Source: Blattamonas nauphoetae (taxonomy: Eukaryota; Preaxostyla; Oxymonadida). Taken from it: a stretch of 64,000 nt of DNA. Under the pieces are notes generated by a model, which ran no database searches, was not told the origin of the DNA, and saw nothing but the letters and a program-made list of their open reading frames with translations. Each line of letters begins with the position of its first letter. The stretch's first letter is position 1. The stretch is from NCBI GenBank assembly GCA_033064195.1, contig JARBJD010000020.1:186001-250000 (forward strand), in the 5' to 3' direction. This document shows, one piece after another, positions 39,228 through 50,750 of this stretch. The translations under genes and the position numbers were made by a program.

Positions 39228-41223
39228 CTACAACAACATCTGCGCTCCTTGAAGTGACGGATGTGTTCGCATCATCCCCTTCACCGACGCCAGATGTGGG
39301 TCTGGCGAGTGCAGTGGCAGTGAATGATGTGAAGTGAGGTTTGTTGTCGAGGGAAGCAAAGGCGCCTGTCCCATGCTCCCGCTGTTCCCCAGACCCGAAC
39401 CAACATTCCCGATCTGTGCTCCACTCTGCCCCAATCCTCCGTGTGTCGTCTTCGCAGGAGACAAAATGAACGATGAGTAAGAAGGAAAGGCCATCCCAGA
39501 CGAACTCAACGCAGACCCAACATTCCCACCGACTCCCACTCCGCCTCCCACTTTTCGTCCCTTTTTCTTTTTCTTGCCTTCACGCTCTGTCGGGGCTGGT
39601 CCGCCCTCCCTCTCCACTTCCAGAATCTCAGCCATCCTTGTCTGCCGCTTCTCTCGTCTTTGAGTGTCCATCTCACTTCCATCCGACTCTTCCCCCTCTG
39701 TCTTCTTCTCTCCTTCTTCAGCTCGTTCTTGATTCTCCTTCGCTTGCCTCGTCATCACTGTCCGTGGCGGCCTTTCCACAATCCCTCTTTTTCTTCCAAC
39801 CTTCTTCACCACAATCGGCTCCTTCTCCACACCTTTCCTCTTCTTCCCCTTCTTCCTTCGATGAACCACACGAACCAGCAGCGGCATCGTGACCGAGAAA
39901 TCACTCATATCAACTTGCTTCCTCTCCCGCGACAGAACCCTCAATCCCTCCCTCCCTTCCGCCCCTCTCGAAACATCCGTCGTCGCGTCTGTCGATCCCA
40001 CGCCTTTTTCCTCCTTTTTGTTCTTTTGTTCTGGCTTTATGGCCATCGACGCTGCTTGTTGTTTCGAGCTTCGTCGTCGGCCGAGTGCGGCGACTCCCTG
40101 CCGACCTCGAAGGAGAAGTTGACTCACTTTTTGGGCAGACATCCGTCGTGTTCGATTCTGTTCATGTTCTTCTTTTGTTTTGTGAGTGTTGTCTGCATCT
40201 TCTTCGTCGCTTTCGGAGTTGTCTGTGAGGGATGATTCACCAGCAAAAATGTCGCTTTCAGAATCTTCGTCGATTGGCTCCTTTTCGCTTTCTGACCCAA
40301 AAATAGACGAGACGTCGTCACGAATTTCTTTCTCATTTTCAGAGCCAAATAAAGATGCGTCGTCATCTTTTGGCGGTAAATTAAGAGAATCTACGGATTT
40401 TCCCTGCTTTTCAGCCCTTTCTTTGTCGACGGCTGTCTTCTGCGCCTCCTTCTCCACCTTGCCTCCATCTTCTTCTCTTTTCACTTTTTTGAGATCCAAA
40501 TCAGAGATATCCCCATCATTACTTTCCTTTGTTGTCGGAGGCAGTGAAATCTCTTCATCTTTTAGCTTTTGTGAAATTTCCTTATCAGGCGCTTCAACCG
40601 CTGCACTTTTGACGTTTTTGATTGCACTGCTCTTCGCCTTTCCCTTAATTCCCTTCTTTGGCTTGGTCGGCGGAGGGGGTTCCTTCTTGTCAGGTGACGA
40701 ATCGGTGAAGACGGGATTCATCGGTGCCCGACGAATGGGTTGGATTGGAGTAAGAATCTTCACTGGAAACCCGACATCATCATCGTCGCTTTGTAAGAAA
40801 TCTTGGTCATCCGAGGAGAGATGAAGGTTGTCAAGGATCTCCTCCGAGGGAGGGAACATCTCACTATCATCAGCACTCTCAGAGACAGGATCATGAACAT
40901 CTACAGGAGCTATAGGAAGGATGAAATGTTGGGGACAACGGTTGGGACGGGAGTATGATATGATGGGAACGAACGATGAGGAAGAAAGCGAAGAAAAAAG
41001 ACGAAAATCAAGCTCAAAGAACAAAGTAGGTATATAATATCGGTCTATCAACGGAAGAAAATGATGATGTTCACATACCACTTTGGTCTGGGAGAAGAGA
41101 GGATTGACTTGGAGATTCAGTTTTTGTATCAATGTCATCTGTAGTAGGTAGCTTGTCAGCTTGCGCTGCTCCATGTGGATGTTTCTTGATTGATTTTGGG
41201 GCCGCACGCTTCTTGGGCGGCAT
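39228..41223 (-). CDS. Acidic/basic disordered nuclear-type protein
   Basis: 608 residues from two exons (minus strand 41079-41223 and 39228-40909; the intron is 169 nt with GTATGT...CTATAG). The N-terminal MPPKKRAAPKSIKKH looks like a nuclear localisation signal. Acidic Ser/Asp stretches, then Lys/Arg-rich blocks (RRKKGKKRKG, REGKKKKKGRK), and a Gly/Ser/Leu-rich tail. A motif recurs: SLFGSENE, SIFGSESE, DIFAGES. Similar hydrophobic-FG-acidic motifs (LFGSD type) occur in Leo1, Iws1 and related elongation factors as TND-interacting motifs. No folded domain is seen; a role in transcription or chromatin is inference. Confidence 0.65.
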
Positions 41224-41392
41224 TTTGATGGAGTTCAGCGATGAAAATAAAATAGTATGGGAATGATGGATATTTAAAAAGTGACTATCATTGCTTTATC
41301 TCTCAATTTTCTCTTGAGGGAATTTCATTCGAGAGGTTGAGATGTGTTCGGTAATCCATCCCATCTTCGGACCACTTTTTTTTCTTTATTTC

Positions 41393-44300
41393 ATGTCCGA
41401 GGAATCCTTTCAATCTTTCACCAGTGATAATGCCGGACATATTGAGGCAGCTCTGAAAGTTGTTGAATTAGAGGGCATCTCGACCCATTTCGCAGTCGAA
41501 CCAGCATTCAATGAGTTCGATCATAAAGATTCTCTTCTCTCATTTGAATCGTTCAAGGACCAACCAAAATCCTTCTTACTGTTGATGAAGACACATTTTA
41601 CGATAACTGAACCTGTCGAATTAGGATTTCTTCGCCTAACCTCCATTCTACAGTCTTCATTCTGGTCAAGCCACTGCCACACAACCATTTTGCAGGGATG
41701 GAAAAATCGTCTGAAACTGAGGCTTCAGCAGCTCTACACTACGCAAGATGTACCCGATACTCCACGTTTCAAGGAGTCTGTATCGATCTTTTTCAAGTCC
41801 TACCAACAATTCTGTTCTGTTCTCGAACTATCGGAAGAAACTCGCCGATATCTTGATGCAAAACTCGAGAATATAAAGAAATTATTCTCATTTCAATGGG
41901 ATCAGGTTCAAAGAAGTGACTCCCCCGTTCCTGAGAATCATGCAACATGTTCTGCTGCCCATCCATGCTCATTCTGTCATGTCTTGTTTGTACTCTTCCA
42001 CCAATTCAGCCGCAAGTCTCTTGAACTCTTCACGTTGTATCTGTTTCCGACAATTGACGAATTGTGGCTCTACCAAACTGTCATGTTGAAAGACGACACC
42101 GAAAAAATCGTTTTAGACAAAACAAAAACCATCACTAAGCACGGATTTGAAAAGGAATATGCTTTGTATCTTTATAAAGTCCATTATATCATCTCATGCT
42201 TGATGCACAGGAGCACACCAACCATCGTTCATGGTCGACTCTCAAAGCCATCCCAATTCGTGTCCAATCCACTTAAACCTATTTCTTGCTATCTTGAATC
42301 TCCAGACAATCCCTCAAAATCCCTCCAAATCATCTGTCCACCAACACTATCTCTTCCTATCCTCATGACTCTCTGCAATGCTCTTCTTCGTCGCGGCCTC
42401 TTCCAAACCGCCTTCTCTCTATGCTTTCTTGGAACAGGACTGGGTATTCCTGTCAGTGTCTCAGAACCCATGACCTTTCCGGGGACAGATCAACCAGCCA
42501 TCCCCATAAGAAACATCAACATCCATCTCCTCGGCCAAATCTTGTCATATTGTCTCAAAGCTGATAAACTTCGCTCAACACCGATTGTACCATCAACAGA
42601 CACTCGTTTGAAGCTTGGACATGACTCATTCTCCTCCAAAGCCTTTGTTGGAACGGATGATGGGAAACAGTCTCTCCACGGCGAGTCTGAGAGCGATTCT
42701 GAATCAACCTACGACGAAGAGACAGGCGTGCGTTCTGTGCACTATCAACGGCGGAAACGCCTCGGTCAGACTCGATCAGCCCTTAGCAACATGTCACCAG
42801 CGTCAAAAGCCCCCGATTCGCTTCTGGTCAAAATCATGTCTCGAGCATGCAGTGCCAAATCCGAGCGATTCACCCAAGTCCTGATTTCTCGATATGAAGC
42901 ATGGCTTCTCAAGATTGGAGAGCTGACATCAAACCAGCCTGAAAGTGTGAAGAAACCAGTTGCCCCGACATTCCTTGAAGATCTCACAGCGACTGAATGG
43001 GATTGCATGGACGATGGTGGAGTCCAGATGGCTCACACTCTCCGTTGTGTCTGTTCCCGCTGGGCCACAATCGGATCCTTCGCCCTTTCTCAGCAAAGCA
43101 AGCGACCGCTCCCGCTTCTCGTCGCCGCAGGAATGGTTTTGTTCAACGTTGCACTGTTTGTGTTCACAGAAATCGCTCGTCCAACAATCCCTCACACCCT
43201 CGCGATGATTCGGCGATGTGATCTCTCCCTTCTGCTTTTCAAACATTACTCAGGATACATCCTGTCCAACATTTTTGAACTGCTGAACATGTCATCCTCC
43301 ATCAAAGCACACATCACTCAGATCAAACCAAAACTCCCTCCTGGCTTCCATTTCTCAGGAATGAGCATCTTTGAGCCGAAACTCTCGTCCAACATAATTC
43401 TTGAGGGCGGATCTCCGCTCGGCCTGTCACAGTCAGTTGAGATGGACACCGTTCAACTTTACTCAGCCGATGGAGACATTCCTGACGCATCGTCGGTTGG
43501 CTCCACTTCGGAATCAGAACGCGCCAGCGCCGAAACTCCGAAATCATCTCGCCACTCGTCTTCGTTTCACATCCCTCCACTCGCTCTGGGTCAGATCCCA
43601 AACACAACACTGACCGCAATGTCATCAGATCCTGATCGCCCACCTCCACTCATCCCAATCTCGACTGGACTGACCTTCACACAAGCACAGACAGTCAACC
43701 GAAACGAAGACCATCCTTTCTCGCACGTCATGTCCACAGTCTCTCTCTCGTCATCAGCCCCGCAGACCTCAGGCAGGTTCTCGCAAGGTCTGTCCAGCTC
43801 TGGTGTCCTTCTTAATCATTCCAACCGTGCTGTTCCTGTCTCGTTTGGAAGCGCCGAGGGAGATACAACGACAGGCCGGAATTCGATCGATGGGATCGAT
43901 CCATATCAGTCATCGCCATCCGAACGACCACATTCCGAACTCCGTCGACCATCCATCGGCTCTCAGCATCGACCTCAATCGAGAACAACCCGAGTTGCCA
44001 ACCCGTTTGATGGGATTGGGACAACAGCGTCGTCGGGGGAGTTGAGTGTGACAGTCCATTCACAGCCATTCTGTGAGACGAATCTGACGTCGGCTGGAAG
44101 TCCGAATGCTGAACCGATGGGCACGCTCCCATTCACGACAGGCACAATCATCAGAGACAGCGAAGTCAACCCAAAACAGATCACCGATCTTCGCTCGCAG
44201 TGGAGAAGCGGGAACACCAGCACACGTCATTCATCCTCCAATCTCGCATCAGACAACCTCAGCCACTCTAACAGTTCTGCGTCTTTCATGAGACAGTCGT

Positions 44301-45103
44301 CGTCGCGTCAGTCCGCGTCTCGCTCATCGCTCGGTCTGTCTCCGCTGATCAGCGAGAGACGAGGGAGTAACCCGTCAAGTCTGCAACGACTTTATAGTTT
44401 CCAAATTGCTCATGCGGGCGATGGGCAGAGCGACACAACAACGGGCACACCGAGAATGTGGACAGAACGAGGGAAGAACACGGACAGGATCAGAGAAAGC
44501 TCGATCAGACTCAACGACGGACAAGAGAAGGAGGTGGAAACACCAGCGAACCAGGCCGAAGCCAGCGACAGATCCAAATTCAACGATCGCTACGGAAGAA
44601 TCGGTGTTTCCGAACGAAATGCCAATCCAGTCGAGAAGGAGGAACATTCCGACGACTGGACAGACGAGGAGAACGATTCGAGCGAAGAAGACGAGGCGAG
44701 AATGCGAGGAGAGTTGGAGGAGGACCTTGAGAACGAGGATCCAACCGGCCAGCTCACCCATAGAATTTTGAAAGCACCCACAGAATTCACATTCAGCGAG
44801 CAAGGATATGCGATTGACCTCACAGGGGGGATGAGGGATGTGGACACAGCGAGTGTCGGGAGCATCGCGTCGCACGTTGGGGAGAAGGAGTGGAGAGAGC
44901 ATGTGTTCGGAACGTCGACACAAGACGACCTTCCGATCATGGCTGAGGATCCCGTCCTCTTCCTCAAACTGGCCTTCCCCAAAATTTACGAAAATCTTCA
45001 GGAGTTGATCACTCAAGCGGATGTAGTGAAGAGGAATCTGAAGGAGGAACTTGAGACTCTCTCCAGAACGAAGGCGAAGAAGGGGGATCGAGGCCATAAT
45101 TGA
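41393..45103 (+). CDS. Large protein of unknown function (1,236 residues)
   Basis: Single-exon gene. I start it at 41393 (MSEESFQSFTSDN); the frame also has a Met at 41342, but the residues between look like leader sequence. Residues about 1-360 are folded and helical (HFTITEPVELGFLRLTSILQ, FWSSHCHTTILQGWKNRLKL) with a CSAAHPCSFCHVLF segment that is Cys-rich but not a clear zinc site. About 400-620 contains further folded sequence including hydrophobic helices (PLLVAAGMVLFNVALFVFTE). The rest is Ser/Thr/Pro-rich, turning acidic near the end, and it closes in a helix (LFLKLAFPKIYENLQELITQ). No family recognised. Confidence 0.7.
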   Translation: MSEESFQSFTSDNAGHIEAALKVVELEGISTHFAVEPAFNEFDHKDSLLSFESFKDQPKSFLLLMKTHFTITEPVELGFLRLTSILQSSFWSSHCHTTILQGWKNRLKLRLQQLYTTQDVPDTPRFKESVSIFFKSYQQFCSVLELSEETRRYLDAKLENIKKLFSFQWDQVQRSDSPVPENHATCSAAHPCSFCHVLFVLFHQFSRKSLELFTLYLFPTIDELWLYQTVMLKDDTEKIVLDKTKTITKHGFEKEYALYLYKVHYIISCLMHRSTPTIVHGRLSKPSQFVSNPLKPISCYLESPDNPSKSLQIICPPTLSLPILMTLCNALLRRGLFQTAFSLCFLGTGLGIPVSVSEPMTFPGTDQPAIPIRNINIHLLGQILSYCLKADKLRSTPIVPSTDTRLKLGHDSFSSKAFVGTDDGKQSLHGESESDSESTYDEETGVRSVHYQRRKRLGQTRSALSNMSPASKAPDSLLVKIMSRACSAKSERFTQVLISRYEAWLLKIGELTSNQPESVKKPVAPTFLEDLTATEWDCMDDGGVQMAHTLRCVCSRWATIGSFALSQQSKRPLPLLVAAGMVLFNVALFVFTEIARPTIPHTLAMIRRCDLSLLLFKHYSGYILSNIFELLNMSSSIKAHITQIKPKLPPGFHFSGMSIFEPKLSSNIILEGGSPLGLSQSVEMDTVQLYSADGDIPDASSVGSTSESERASAETPKSSRHSSSFHIPPLALGQIPNTTLTAMSSDPDRPPPLIPISTGLTFTQAQTVNRNEDHPFSHVMSTVSLSSSAPQTSGRFSQGLSSSGVLLNHSNRAVPVSFGSAEGDTTTGRNSIDGIDPYQSSPSERPHSELRRPSIGSQHRPQSRTTRVANPFDGIGTTASSGELSVTVHSQPFCETNLTSAGSPNAEPMGTLPFTTGTIIRDSEVNPKQITDLRSQWRSGNTSTRHSSSNLASDNLSHSNSSASFMRQSSSRQSASRSSLGLSPLISERRGSNPSSLQRLYSFQIAHAGDGQSDTTTGTPRMWTERGKNTDRIRESSIRLNDGQEKEVETPANQAEASDRSKFNDRYGRIGVSERNANPVEKEEHSDDWTDEENDSSEEDEARMRGELEEDLENEDPTGQLTHRILKAPTEFTFSEQGYAIDLTGGMRDVDTASVGSIASHVGEKEWREHVFGTSTQDDLPIMAEDPVLFLKLAFPKIYENLQELITQADVVKRNLKEELETLSRTKAKKGDRGHN

Positions 45104-45617
45104 GTATCTTCTTTCTGTGGGCGGGTTCTTCTTTGATCTCATTTTGAGTCTTTTTCTCGAACTAGCTTCATTTTTAGATGTTTTCATTTCACTTGCATTA
45201 TTTTTCGCGATGGGACCTAATTTATTGCGAGATTACACTGACAATGTGGGCTGGAACATCTTGTAACGTTCATCGAAGCTAAATCGGATGAAGCAAGATG
45301 AAATCAGGTTCCAGAGAGTGATTAAATGAGATCACCCCCCAAAAAACACATCGAGAACGACAAAGGACGGTGGATGAGACAGAGAACTGCAGAGAGAAGA
45401 AGATAAGTGAATACACATCGATTCATATGAAAGAAGTTTGGATTTGAGTGGTTTCTCGAGGATTTTGATCAATATTCCAATTTTGTTGGATTTCATAACT
45501 TGTTGAAACTTTTTGTGCTCAAAGAAGAGACCTCACAACAGTGTTGGAAACGATGACAAAAGAAAGACTTTAAAATATTGTCATGGGGAAGATCATCACC
45601 ACCCTTTTCACAAAAGC
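45104..45617. other. Intergenic region
   Basis: Nothing recognised in about 500 bp. An alternative upstream start for the next gene lies at 45513, in frame, adding 35 His/Lys-rich residues of low plausibility. Confidence 0.4.
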
Positions 45618-47094
45618 ATGGACGCAGATGGTACTTTTGAACTCACCTGGAATGAATATATCCGATGTTGTCCAGCTGATCCTATGCGGGTTAAGCAAGC
45701 TATCTTCAGTAAATTCATCGTAGGCACAATCATCAATATCCATGGTACCTTAATACAATGGTCACCTCTTAAATCCACAGTAGAAGTCAAAAGTCGTCAG
45801 CCGGACGTGACAATGACTTTTACAGTTTTCTATCCAAAGACATCAAAGCTGGATTCCCTCACGAATAATCCAAATCCTGAACGAATCTTTTGTGCGTCCA
45901 TAGAAAAGCTTTGTATCCACTTCTTCATTCTTTCTCTCTCTTCGTTTTTTAGATGCAAACTCGATGGATGTTCGCCTGGTCGACGGGCAACAAAACGATT
46001 TGGACATCGTCATCGATTCATCGACTCTTGATGAACTCTTTCAAATCACAGAGCCAACCGATCACGATGGCCTGTTTCATTCATTCTGGACCTCACAAAC
46101 TTTGGAGCTAACGGGCCAACTCTACGCTAAGACCAACATCTCAACCCTCAAAGGATTTCTTTCGGAATACAACCTTATGGAATGGACACATAATTTTATG
46201 CGTGCCGGTAAAGAAGATCAAGAGGATCAACTATCATTTGTGTACAACCAACGGGATTCTCAGGAGCTCTTCAGAAACGTTGAATCAATCGGTCCTGGGG
46301 TGAACGTTCGAGTCGCATTCACTCCTCTGTTCAGACAAAACGACACACACTTCTGCCTCCTCACCAATGTGTGGAAACTCTACCGTCCACCCCAACCCAC
46401 ACCTCCATTTCGCAACGATCCTCAAGGCGCCCCCAATTTCTCCCAACCCAACATCCATACTGCTCAGCCACAACCAAACCGTGGAGGACCACCAGTGAAC
46501 CCAGGAGCTCAACCACAACCCCAGATACACGCAGCACCACCCTCATCAATCGCAGTACAGCCCACAACAATCGCGCAACCGCCCCCGACCCTCATGACCA
46601 ATCCTCAGCCCAGTATCGCCCCAGGCCCTCAACCAGGACTTCCCAACCCCTTAAGTTCTCAGCCACCCGTATTCCCACCCACAAACAATTATCAGAATGT
46701 TCCCCCGCAGATCCAACAATCCCCCTCACCCGCCCCTCCTCCACAGATGAATCCCGTGACACCCCAGCCCCAACAACCCCAAGGAGGACCTCCTCCAGTC
46801 ACTCAACCAAAACCAGTACAGGTTCAGCCTGTGGTTCCCCCTTCAGATCCGACGCCAACTGGTCAACCGGATATTGTGGCCGATACTCCTGAGCCGATAG
46901 AACAACCAGCTGCTGGCCAAGTATTCATTTGCACCCTGTCTCAAAAACCAATCGTGCATAAAGCCAAACTTGCAGGGGACAACCCTCCCATTTATTATGA
47001 GTTGGAGAACTTGAGGCAGTTTATCGCCGAGAACGGAATGAACCCAACGACATTCGAAACGTGCAACGCTCAAAGCATCATTGAAGTTCCGTAA
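45618..47094 (+). CDS. Proline-rich protein with U-box-like C-terminus
   Basis: 478 residues from two exons (45618-45912 and 45953-47094; 40-nt intron GTATCC...TTTTAG). The start at 45618 (MDADGTFELTWNEYI) is preferred to 45513. The N-terminal domain (ELTWNEYIRCC, GTIINIHGTLIQWSPLKST) has an OB-fold-like feel and faintly recalls the wolframin C-terminal region; weak. Residues about 190-400 are a Pro/Gln-rich linker. The end, FICTLSQKPIVHKAKLAGDN followed by ELENLRQFIAENGMNPTTFE, is laid out like a U-box or SP-RING (CPIT...PV...YE...I..W....NP.T), but zinc-type Cys are few. Function unknown. Confidence 0.6.
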
Positions 47095-47833
47095 TTATTC
47101 GTGTAATTGTCATCTTTTTTGCATTTCACAGATCTATCCTCGCCATTATTCCATGCACACCTAGATTGTTCAAGTCCAGGGGGAAGATTTATCCATGATT
47201 TTGAACACCTGTCATTGGAATGTACTTTTCGAGGGATATTTTGGAGATTCTTTGATTGAAAATGGTTCGGCTCCAGTTGGTAGAGAAATGATGAATATAG
47301 CTGGTTAATAGCATACAAACAACAAGAAAAGAATATGGAAGAGATTAATTGATGATCAGGCTTGGTTACGGCCCGCGCCTGTCAGTTGAAAAGAACAATT
47401 GACGGCAGAAGGAACGATGAGATATGTGCTAGATAAGGAACAGAATGAGGAAAATGAGAAAGGAAATGAGTGAAAAATGAAGTTTCAGGAAGTACGAAGA
47501 AGAAAAAATGGGATATTCCTTCCAAGACCGTCAATTCTACAGTATGTTGAACTGAACCGAGATCAATGAAAGAACATATCTCCCCGGCCTGGTTGGTCTC
47601 CCCTGCTGTTTGGCAAGAGACACGAATTAGAGCTGGGTTTTGATCCAATAATTTTTTGAATATAATCGGAAATTCGAGGAAGAATTGTGCTTGAATAATG
47701 TGTCAGATTGTTGTCTGACTTTCATCAGATACAATGATCAGGTTGCATACCAAGAAGAAGAGAAATCCAGGTCGAAAGAACGAGTAAATAGGTCGGGTTT
47801 GATGGGGACGAAAATCGCTGAAAGTTATAGTGG
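47095..47833. other. Intergenic region, 739 bp
   Basis: No supported gene. An 88-codon frame on the minus strand (47382-47648) begins in plausible protein sequence but turns into Phe-rich residues typical of intron or spacer; no frame-consistent splice was found. No tRNA is visible. Confidence 0.35.
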
Positions 47834-50632
47834 ATGGATCGACAGGATCGCATGACCAGTCATGAATATCGATCGAATCCAGTCCCTCACGACAAATTTA
47901 TTCAAATTTTACGGAAGCCTGAACTGACCATTGAACTTGGAAATGATGGTACTCGTGAAATTTTGGACATCAAAACTGGAATGGATGAAACGGAGCGAGG
48001 GGCTTGCATTATTCTTTGTTACTTCTTCATTTTACGTAAATGTGTAGGAAGATCATCTTAAGAAAGCACTCACAGCAACAGAAAAAGGTATTGACAAACA
48101 ATTCACCATCCCTGCCCCTGACTTTACAAATGCAACTAAAATCGAGCGAAGCCATGTACAATACCAGCTGCCACTATATTTCATTCCTGCCAATGGTATA
48201 CTTCCCACTTTTTTTCATATTTTGTTTCTTAATGAAAACTATTGGCATTGTCAGAGAAAAAGAAAGAAGTTATTACTGGCCACGTAGAATTCACCCTTCG
48301 AAAAGAAGATTTTGCTTGGTTCGACGCACACAAGAATGTTGAGCCGTTTCAATCCCTCAACTTTTCTGAGGACAATCTGGAATATCTTATGGACAGACTG
48401 GAAAAGCTCAGTCCACCTCCCCACCGCCTCATTTCCCTCCAGGCCTTTCTCGAAGACATAGTGAACGAGGCTACAGATGATGTTATTCTCGCTCGCCTGA
48501 CAGATAAAGCCGTGCTACAGCCGGTGTACCAGCACTGGGTAAGCCGACGCCAAAAAATGGGAAATGCACTTCTTCGAAGGCTTGCTACACCAACAAAATT
48601 GTCGAATAAGGACTTAACATACTCATTTCGACCTGTTCGAAGGGAAGTCACGCGAAGACAGCTCAAAGTCAATCAATTTTGGCATATGGAAAGGATCAGC
48701 CTCCTGAAGCATAGTTTAGAACATCTCCGCCGTTTACTCGAAGAAGTGAAGAAAAGAGAGAAAACAAAGCACAAATATATCAAAACTTCCAACAAACACC
48801 AGCTTCACACTCTTTTTCTGATGCAGAGGAAGAAGGAGGTTGAAATCTCCTCGAGTGAGTTTCCACATTGGATGTTTTCAAATTCAGGTCAATCTAAACT
48901 TCAAGGATCACAAATGAGCACGTCCACAAGATCATTATCGCAATACTCTGGGACTGGCAGTACGATCGTCCTCGGAAGAAAACAACAAGACGATTCTGCC
49001 GATGAGGATTCAAACAAAGTTGACACTATCATGAAAAAACGATTTAAGACCCGAATCGTCCCAGACGAACCTTCGGCTGCTGATTCCCCTTTTGGGTCGG
49101 AATCGGAAGATGGGCCTTTCGAAAAACCGGCCCACGATCAAACTCGGCGACAACGGAAGTCGGGAGACTCCTCCAGGCGGAGAGACAGGAATAGACAGGC
49201 CGAACGAGCGAAAGTTTCGGTTCAACAACAATCGTCGGGTGATGACGAAGAATCGATGTCGAACGTGGATTTAGACACGCTTATGGAACAAACTAAGCCA
49301 CAAATTGAAATCAATACCAAAGATCTCGAAGAATTTGATGTGATGAAGGAAGGAGTCAGTTATCTTTCGAGAATTCGAGCATTAGCAGCGACCATGATCA
49401 ACAATTGGCAAGATCTCAACCCATTCACAGTCGAAGACAAACACTCCAAAGAAAACCAACTGTACGACTCTGAAAGTGAGATGGTGTGGAGCTCAGCAGA
49501 AGCAGACAGTGATATCAGTCAAGCCGACTGCGAAAATAAAGAATGGGACGCCGAAGCCATCCAAATGGGAAGGGAAATGGTCCCAAAAGAACTTATGGAT
49601 ATTGTCCAGAGTTTTTTCACAGATAAACCAGCTCAGGAGGACGGAGTGGAAGAGGAGGGGATGCTGAGGGATCCCGCCCAAATCGAGGACATTCCCGACG
49701 ATGAGGGGAGAAACAGAGGGATTGTGAGCTTTCTGTTGAACTGTTACGGAAGCGGGAGAGAGGAGCTGGAGACAGAGAAGGAGGAACAAAGGGTCGGAGA
49801 AGAGAGAAGGAAGAAAGTGCTCACAGAGAATGTCGTGGCAAGGATCACAGAGAAGCGTCAGATTCAACCAGTCGTGCACGACACAACCTCTCCCCTCTCG
49901 TTCGACTCTCATCTCATCGCAGACACGACCACCAACCTTGCTCCATTCATCCAAATTCCAATCATGCCCAACGCAAACACAGACACGGAACTCTCCACAT
50001 CGACGCCCTCTCTCCCCACAAACACAAACACATCCGACCTCCCCTCCACCCAACCCACACTCCCTCCCTCCACACTCGATCCTCCTGCTGACCCATCACC
50101 AGCCATCAACGAGATCGACGATGATGCTGACAACACTTCCGACGACTTTCTCAACTCCGACGAAGAGTGTGCTGCGATCTCGATGGGACTGCTGACACCA
50201 TTCGATGTCTATCTTCTGAGAAGACGTCGAACGTTCTTCAGACGGGCAGAATCGCTTGTGAAGGAGAAGGAGAGGATGGCGGAAGCGAGTGCCAGTGTGA
50301 TGTTGGTGGATAAGGAAGAAGAGGATCCAGGCCCGACAGCTGAAGAGAGGGAGACGATGGTTTGGCTGTTGGAGAGAGAGAAGAGGCGGAATGAGGTGTT
50401 GGACGAGCTGAGGCTGAGAGAGAAGGAGAAAGAGTCGGCCAAGAAGGATCGATCGGCCCAACTTGACTCGAAAAACAAAGAGGATACTCAAACACGCAAG
50501 TCATCGATCCAGGACCTCATCGGGATGCTGGAATCGTCCACAATCGATCCACTGCTTTGTTCGCTTAACGACGACGAACAACTCTCGCTTTTGACAAAGA
50601 TTCCTCTTCATTTAGTCAAACAACATGTTTAG
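47834..50632 (+). CDS. EPL1: Enhancer-of-Polycomb-like protein (EPL1), NuA4/TIP60 scaffold
   Basis: 897 residues from three exons (47834-48001, 48048-48195, 48255-50632). The EPc region is spread over all three: EDHLKKALTATEK and FTIPAPDF, then HVEFTLRKEDFAWFDAHKN, LEYLMDRLEKLSPP, LISLQAFLEDI, LQPVYQHWVSRRQKM, YSFRPV, and HLRRLLEEVKKREKTKHKYI, matching EPL1 (MIDRLEK, VYEYWIKKR, AFRRR, LEMIKRREKSK). EPL1 anchors the Esa1/Tip60 acetyltransferase module that acetylates H4 and H2A. The first intron appears to be GC-AG (GCTTGC...GTGTAG, 48002-48047): no GT donor keeps frame there. The C-terminal two thirds are charged, low-complexity and end in helices. Confidence 0.78.
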
Positions 50633-50750
50633 TCTTTTTATTCGGCTCTTTGAGCATTTGGATGTTGATTTTCATTTCGTGGTGTTAATTTTGAATCGGA
50701 TTGTGAAACGAAAAATAAAAAAAAAGACGATGGCCGGTTCCGAAGAGAGA

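Noticed and set aside
47382-47648. 88-codon minus-strand gene
   Set aside because: The second half is Phe-rich spacer-like sequence, and no in-frame splice to a neighbouring exon was found.
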